Shown here: in pieces, positions 58,101 to 64,000 of the stretch
Position numbering within the stretch: the first letter of the stretch is position 1
Layout of the letters: each line of letters opens with the position of its first letter
The notes under the pieces: generated by a model
What the model saw: only the letters and a program-made list of their open reading frames with translations
Databases searched by the model: none
What the model was told of the DNA's origin: nothing
Program-made: the position numbers and the translations under genes
Assembly (NCBI GenBank): GCA_003971905.1
Contig: RSEE01000018.1
Span: 744,001-808,000, forward strand
Source: Moniliella sp. 'wahieum'
Taxonomy: Eukaryota; Basidiomycota; Moniliellomycetes; Moniliellales; Moniliellaceae
Direction of reading: 5' to 3'
Length of the DNA stretch: 64,000 nucleotides

Positions 58101-61100
58101 TTAAGCATTCCTCATCTCAGATCTCATCGATCTCGACCTCATCGTCGACCGCCATTCATCCCCATCGAAGAGAGGCGAGAGAACGACAGCAGACGACGAT
58201 GGGAGGGGACCGCTGAACCCCAATTCGGGATTAGGGCGTGAGACCGCAGGTGCAGGAGCGACCTGACCCGAGGGCGGGAACGAGAACCAGCTTTGCGGGT
58301 GCGTTGAGGCCATGCCCGTCCTTGTCTCGGGGGGGGGATACGAAGTAGCACGTCCCCGCACCCGCACCTGCACCTGCACCCCCTGCAACTGGGCCCGGGG
58401 AGGCGTTAGACCAATTGATGCCACACCCCCATCCCCGTCCGTCCCCATCCCCATTCCATTCCCATTTGCATTTCCATACGGATCCTGCACGCGCCAAACC
58501 AGGTGGAAGGAGCGACGACCAAAACGAATCGGTTATCACTTGCTCGGGAAGAAAATTGGACTTGCTGTTGCCACGTGTTACTCCTGGTGCAACACACGAC
58601 GTCACGGACTCAGTTCCTCCAGGCATAAATGGTAGACCCATCAGAAGTTGAACGGCCGTAGAGTAGTTCCCCAACGGTCCTTGCGATGGATCGAACGTGC
58701 CCCCCGTGGGATCGGATGTGAGAGTAGCAGGAACCGGGCAGGGGGTGGTGCAGTGCAGGCTGTCGCGTCAGTTGAACTTCCCATCGTCGTTGTGGCGTGA
58801 GGCACGTGCCTAGTCGTCGCTGGTTCGTCCACTTGAGTCGCATTTACACCCTTGTCGCGCTCGTCGTGCGAATGCAGAATGGCAAAGAGAAACGTCCCAT
58901 ACAAATGAGGCGTGTGGGTTTCGTTCACTGCGATCCGGGTTAGGAACGAGGCCAGTTGCCGAATCAGACCTAACATGTGTGTCTCGTTGCTGTACCCCGC
59001 AAACACGGGACGAACGAGCTGGAAAAGGAAAAGATGGAAGATGGTATGTTAGCTGTAAGGTCATCGTAGGCGTCGTTGGAACGTCGAGTGAGATACGCAC
59101 TTTTAGTAGGAACACACCAGCGTAGGCGATAAGGAACTCCGAGTCGGGTGCATACCGCAGATCAGGCCCAAGCAGAGCAGCGCCCCGTAGTATAGACAAG
59201 GCGGCACTTTTGCAAACAAAGTAGTCTATACCAAGATCGAGAGTCAGAACGAACAAGCAAGGTCAAGCAACGTTTCGACAGGGAGGGAGGGGAACGTACA
59301 AGTAGGCTTTTCCAGTTCGGTCAAGTTGGGCTGATCGAGAAAACCGTTGGAGACCAAGTGAGTTCAAAAGAAGTACCGAGTAGTGGTACCGCATCGGTCC
59401 TTGGCGAACAAGAAAGTAAAGCGATCGCTCGAATACGTCGTTTTGAGAAGGAGGTACCTGAGATTGCCGTTTGCCCTCGTCGTCGGTCGGACCTAGCGAT
59501 TCCAGTAACGCCGTGCTTCGTCCTGGGCGGCTTGGCGTTCAGGGGTCCGTCGGGTCGTGCAGCTAGCCTCGCTGGTGAAACGGCTAGGCTAGTGCTATTC
59601 CTATTCGACCCGTCGCTCGCGCCAGGCCCGGGGCCTTGCTGGAACCCATCAGCCGTGTATACCGTCGAGGCGGCCGGGACCGTGTTGCGACTGCGAAACT
59701 TTTGCACCAGGTTTTCAAGCCGCCAAGTTGTCGCCATTCGGCCAATTGACGACTGAAGATCTGCAGCACACTTTCATAGTCCGTTTCCAAGTTGAGCCCA
59801 GGCAGAGATTGGATGGACGAATGTAGAAAGTCCATCTGCCGAGACTGGATCCGGTACAGTTCAACCAACGCTGCGATCCCCACGTCCCAGGGTTGAGACA
59901 GCGGTGCATACACCACGTACGCACGTTGCGAACTACGGCTGCTTCACGAATAATGTACGCTTTCCCCGTTTGAGGCAAACATCCGGTCACGATAAAGCAC
60001 ATGTACCACGTCCTATCACGGTTGAGCGATTCCCGCTCCATTCTCCCGGCTCGTTGGATTGCTAGCCTCGCCACCCTGGTCAGCATCCATCTTGAGCTTC
60101 CGGTCCAGACTGATGTCCGTGCTATGCGGATCGCGATGCCGGAAAAGAGCCAGGCGCGTGTCCTGGTCAATGTTGGGCGACGACTCGCCCCACAAGCTCA
60201 GCAAAGAAAAGCTTGTACAATCTCCACGCTCTTCAAGCCGTTTTCCAGAGCCGTGAATGCACAGTTTTTCGCGTACGCAAGTGCCTTGGCATGCAGCTCG
60301 GGCCGCGGCGCGTAAAATTGTGATGCAATACAGAGAATGACCGTGAAGAGCATTGGAGATCGGGAACGAACTGACTTGGGCGTGTGCCAGGTAGGGTCAA
60401 GTAAAAAGTGCATAGTGGTTGCATGAAACAAAGAAGATTCGGAACAGATCCGTCACTTCTTCTTCGGACACAACCCATCATCAGCATCGTTGGTGGAAGC
60501 TCCCGTTCAATCACAATCTTGCGCAACGAAAGAGACGAGATAAAACTCGGACGGAAGTAACTTCGATTCGCCACGCCCAACGCTGTTGTTTGTTCCCGAC
60601 CTGTATTAGGCGAGTGGGGAGGACGTTGGGCGTCGCCTCGGACGGTGTAGAGCCCGCATGGGCCTCAGTTGCGGTGTGAGGTGACTTGTCTGTATGTGTG
60701 GCGAGCCCCCAGAGGAACGAGGCCAAGTCTGACTGGTCAGACTGGCTTCCGCTAGCAAACCAAGAGGATCCAGCGCGTTGCGCGGTAACGTTTGCACGGG
60801 AACGTCGGGCAGGTTCCCACCCGCACCAACTTCAGCTTGCCTCGGCGACTCGACATGCGTTGGTACTGGTAACATCGATCCAAAAGACTTCTCCTGCGCC
60901 TCCGTCCGTCTGCGCCCGTCTCCGACTCGATGGAGGGTACTGACTCTGCCCCCCGCCCGGTCCTTTACTTGCGGTCGCCGCGAAAGCGGGTCCCGCCAAG
61001 CCCCGTCCCGCGCTGGTGGGGTTGGGGGCTAGACGGGGTACGAGCAGCAGAAGCAGATGCATGAGGCGATACCGACGTGTCATGCACACGATCAGAATGG

Positions 61101-61935
61101 GCAAATGACATCGCTGCTGCCTTGCTGGAAGAACTGGCATTGGGAGTGGCCGCTGTGCGGCTATGCTGCGATGGCGACACATACGGTGGCAGTGACGCAG
61201 CAGGCGGTGGCGACCGGTTGGACGGCCTGGAATCCGGCGAAGGTTGCCCCCCTGCCGGCGCACGAACCTTAGAAGAATCGTATGCTGCTGATGGAGCCTG
61301 GGGGGGCAGGGGGACAGGAGATTGGCCCTGGGCTGAACCAATGGATTGCAGAACAATGGCCAACGTTTGTTCCATCTTATGGAGCGACTCGGCCATGGCC
61401 TCAGTTCGCTGGGCCTTGTTGCCCTTCTTTGCCCGGCTCGACTCTTCAAATACACACGTATGCCCACTCGCCCGACACCGCACGCACGGCGGACCATTTT
61501 CCCCGCCTGTACAGCGCATCTTGAGACGGCGGCACGTGGTGCATGCCGCTGCGCCCCGTCGGCGTTTGGCAGGCGCAGTAGGATGGTGGTATGCATCCGA
61601 GTCGACAGGCGGGCGGAGGGATCAGTAGAGCTGCTGGCCGCAGCAGACGGGACGGTGGACGCGGACGCGTGTAAGGGCGGGGGCCTGTGGAACGGGGAGG
61701 GGGGCGCAGCGCGCGCTGCTGCTGGCGTGGGCGGGGGGGGCGTGGCGTGCGCAAGCGCAGCAGGGGTGGGGCGGGGGTGGGAGTAGGCGTAGAGGTGCGC
61801 GTCGGAGCGTCGCCAGCACACTGTCGGACTGGTCGGAGGCGGTGCTGGAGCTGCCGTCGCTGGCGGCGCAGCGGCAGGGGAGGGCGCCGCAGGCCACGCG
61901 GGCCAGAGCGGAGGCGGCGCAGGGGCGCGCGGCAT
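58101..61935 (-). CDS. Zn2Cys6 (Gal4-type) transcription factor
   Basis: Fungal-specific regulator of unknown target. An Ala/Pro-rich start ([14 protein letters not shown]) is followed near 61560-61440 by the binuclear zinc cluster with six Cys in the order [11 protein letters not shown], then [13 protein letters not shown], read across one frame break. Next come a Lys-rich linker and a short coiled coil ([20 protein letters not shown]). The middle homology region is broken into many pieces. It includes [48 protein letters not shown] and [20 protein letters not shown] near 59980-59900. Membrane-like but probably buried helices lie near 59250-59100. The C-terminal 130 codons (58490-58101) are Pro/Ser-rich. 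The end is either the Arg-rich one at 58101 or, after one base, an acidic [10 protein letters not shown]. The clock-like break density makes intron assignment unsafe. Confidence 0.75.
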
Positions 61936-62490
61936 GGCGGCGGATGGCAGATGCGGATGGGCAGATGGGATGGGCATATGGGATGGGCAGATGGACAGAT
62001 GGATGCGCTCCAAAGGCGTTTCGTTGGGCGAGGTGTGGCACCGCGTTTTTGTAGGCCGGTGTGGACGCGGCTAAGCCTCCGGCCCAGCGGCTCAGCCTTG
62101 CTCCGCCTCAGCAGCCCCCGCCTGCCCCGGCCCACCGCACCCGGTCCACCCGGTGCGCCCTTCAACCTTTCAGATCTTCAGACGCGCGCCCATCACGTGC
62201 TGCCTTGCCTCTCCCAGCAGCATTACGTCAGCCCACGCCCATTGGGACGGTCACGTGCACAGGATACACTGGCGCCATGCCACCCGGGGCGTGTGGCGCA
62301 GGCCACTGGCGCTGCGCCCAGCGGCGCAACCAGCCATGCGCGCCGCCCAGCAGCAGCACTCAAAGTCACCCGTCACGCGCGTCACGCCTGCCCCCTCATG
62401 CACCATGCACATCATGCTCCTTCCCGCTGTGGGGGCGCTGGCACCCCCACCTCCACCACCCCCCCACCTCCACCACCACCACCCACCACC
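61936..62490. promoter_or_regulatory. Divergent promoter region between the Zn2Cys6 gene and CDC10
   Basis: The 5' side of the Zn2Cys6 gene holds a GATGGGCAGATGGGATGGGC-type tandem (about 61945-62000). The CDC10 side ends in a run of CCACC repeats (62440-62490) directly before the ATG, which gives a CACCATG start context. Confidence 0.5.
61945..62000. repeat. GGGCAGAT/GGGATGGG tandem repeat
   Basis: Six or so degenerate GGGCAGAT and GATGGGCA units occur in direct orientation, immediately upstream of the regulator's start codon. Confidence 0.75.
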
Positions 62491-63438
62491 ATGTCTGCCG
62501 CCGTGGAAGAGATTACGCCGCTTCAGGGCTACGTCGGCTTCGACTCCATCACCCGTCAAATCGAAAGCAAGCTGCTCAAGCGCGGCTTCCAGTTCAACGT
62601 CATGGTCGTCGGCCAGACCGGGCTGGGCAAGAGCACGCTCATCACACCCTCTTTGCCAGCCACCTGATCGACACCAAGGGTCGCTTTCACGCCGACGTTT
62701 CTCCCCCGCTCCACCACCGAGATCCATCCGGTGAGCCATGTGATCGTGGAGAATGGCGTCAAGCTCCGCCTCAACATTGTCGACACGCCCGGATACGGAG
62801 ACCAGATTAACAACGAGGGCAGCTGGGACCCCATCGTCAAGTACATCAAAGACCAGCACAGTGCTTACCTCCGCAAAGAGCTCACCGCCCTCCGCGACCG
62901 GTACATTACCGACACCCGCATCCACTGCTGTCTCTTCTTTATTAACCCCACCGGCCACAGCCTCCGCCCGATCGACATTACCGTCATGAAAAAGCTGTCC
63001 GAAGTGGTGAATGTGGTGCCAGTCATCGCCAAGTCCGACGGGCTCACTCTAGGAACGCGACTTGTTCAAACAGCGCATCCGTGCCGAGTTGGCTTTCAAC
63101 GAAATCCGCCTCTACCCCTTCGACGATGCCAACTTGGACGAGGAGGAACGCGAGCTGCACGAGCGTATTCGCGACTTGATCCCGCTTGCTGTGGTAGGCT
63201 CCGAGAAAAGCGTAGTGATCGATGGGAAAACGGTCATTGGTCGCAAATCCCGCTATGGCGTGGTCCAAGTGGAAAATGAAACCATTGCGAGTTTGTCTAC
63301 CTGCGCAACTTTCTCACTCGCACCCATCTCCAAGACCTGATCGAGACTACGGCTCACATCCACTACGAGTCGTTCCGCTCCAAACAACTTCTCGCTCTCA
63401 AAGAGTCGAGCGCTAAAGCCCAGCAGACACCACAGTAA
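62491..63438 (+). CDS. CDC10: Septin, CDC10 type
   Basis: Septins are GTP-binding proteins that form hetero-oligomeric filaments at septa and bud necks. The start [20 protein letters not shown] and [20 protein letters not shown] match the short Cdc10 class. Motifs in order are G1 [22 protein letters not shown]3 DTPGYG, then [20 protein letters not shown]4 [36 protein letters not shown] and [20 protein letters not shown]. It ends [13 protein letters not shown] at the stop at 63436, with no C-terminal coiled coil, as expected for Cdc10. Four small breaks are present, near 62641 (an A lost), 62704 (a C gained), 63050 (AG lost) and 63276 (a C lost). Removing them gives a complete protein of about 316 residues without introns. 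Confidence 0.95.
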
Positions 63439-64000
63439 CTTGCCCTAGTAGCGTTTCTCTCTCTTGTTGGAATCGACAGCTATATGCTTGATGGCATTCC
63501 TTCTGTAACCCCCCCCCCTCAAACGCCATTATATGCTCTTCGTGTTTTTTTTTTTTCCTTTTCTTTTCCCCACCTTTCCTTTCAGCAAAACGACTTTCCC
63601 ACAGAAAACCAGTTCTATGCCTCTTCTCTCGTGAATTACAAGGGGCTGAACCTCAAGCTTCACATCATCTGTCACAGTTGCGGGCGGTTCCCTTACACCC
63701 CGTAGAACTCCCTTAATTGCCCAGGTCCTGCGCCTATTCTGGTAAGCACGATGGCAGCCATATGACGGTGTTCCATCTGCGGCAACCAGCGTACTGCATG
63801 CATTCGTCCCCTGCGCTCCGTCTAGAGCAATTGTATAGAAGAGGTTACACATGCCTTGCAACTACCAACTGTCCATACGGATGGAAGAGAGGTTCAACTG
63901 GTATGATTAAGGAAAGTCTTGGGGGGGCGGTTCAACACCACCAAAGCCGACGCAGCAAGTTGACGACGCACATCGTGCTTGTCTACATCGTGCGTATCCT
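63439..64000. other. 3' flank of CDC10 to the window end
   Basis: A long T-rich tract lies at 63540-63570. The remaining sequence has only short frames. Nothing is recognised up to the window edge. Confidence 0.45.

Overview
The window is nuclear DNA of a filamentous or yeast-like fungus, most probably a basidiomycete. It has spliceosomal GT-AG introns of about 70-160 bases and long Ser/Pro/Thr-rich regulatory proteins. Its White collar-1 photoreceptor has a LOV domain and PAS domains but I see no GATA zinc finger after them, as is usual in Basidiomycota. The BYE1, SKT5/CHS4, PER1, AP-2 mu, OST1 and CDC10 homologues are typical of fungi. An Agaricomycete is my guess for the class; the sequence alone does not prove it. 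I see no CRISPR array, no plasmid or phage module and no convincing transposon.

Layout. 1-2317 (-) is the 5' part of an unrecognised Ser/Pro-rich protein gene that runs off the left edge. 4085-4930 (-) is a weakly supported unrecognised gene. 6259-8417 (-) is a Sel1-repeat chitin synthase activator. An intron-bearing tRNA gene lies at 9357-9449 (-). 10137-12837 (+) is a Ser/Pro/Gln-rich unknown. 14653-16482 (-) is PER1. 16855-20151 (+) is BYE1. 21359-23319 (+) is the AP-2 mu chain. 24939-30012 (+) is White collar-1. 30371-33712 (+) is a WW-WW-MyTH4-RhoGAP protein. 33968-35547 (-) is a two-finger C2H2 factor. 37852-38618 (+) is YOP1. 39491-41220 (+) is an EI24-family membrane protein. 41869-42206 (+) is ribosomal protein eL34. 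43208-44718 (+) is acetylglutamate kinase. 45752-47479 (+) is calnexin. 47787-49957 (+) is a DUF3405 protein. 51350-52968 (+) is ribophorin I (OST1). 53373-55082 (+) is NOP58. 55515-57320 (-) is D-lactate dehydrogenase. 58101-61935 (-) is a Zn2Cys6 regulator. 62491-63438 (+) is septin CDC10.

Most genes are single-copy housekeeping functions with no operon-like logic. One partial theme is the stretch 45.7-53 kb, where calnexin, a predicted Golgi/ER type II membrane protein (DUF3405) and the oligosaccharyltransferase subunit OST1 lie in tandem on the same strand. Intergenic spacers are rich in short tandem and palindromic motifs (TGACTAGTGA, ATGATGCATG, TTTGC, GATGTGG) that coding regions lack.

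A strong caveat covers the whole window. Nearly every conserved coding sequence is interrupted by one-base (rarely two-base) gains or losses, mostly in short homopolymers, while the protein continues perfectly in the next frame. I read this as uncorrected sequencing or assembly error rather than real gene decay, so each CDS is given as one start-to-stop span that crosses these breaks and any introns. Coordinates inside long homopolymers may be off by a base.
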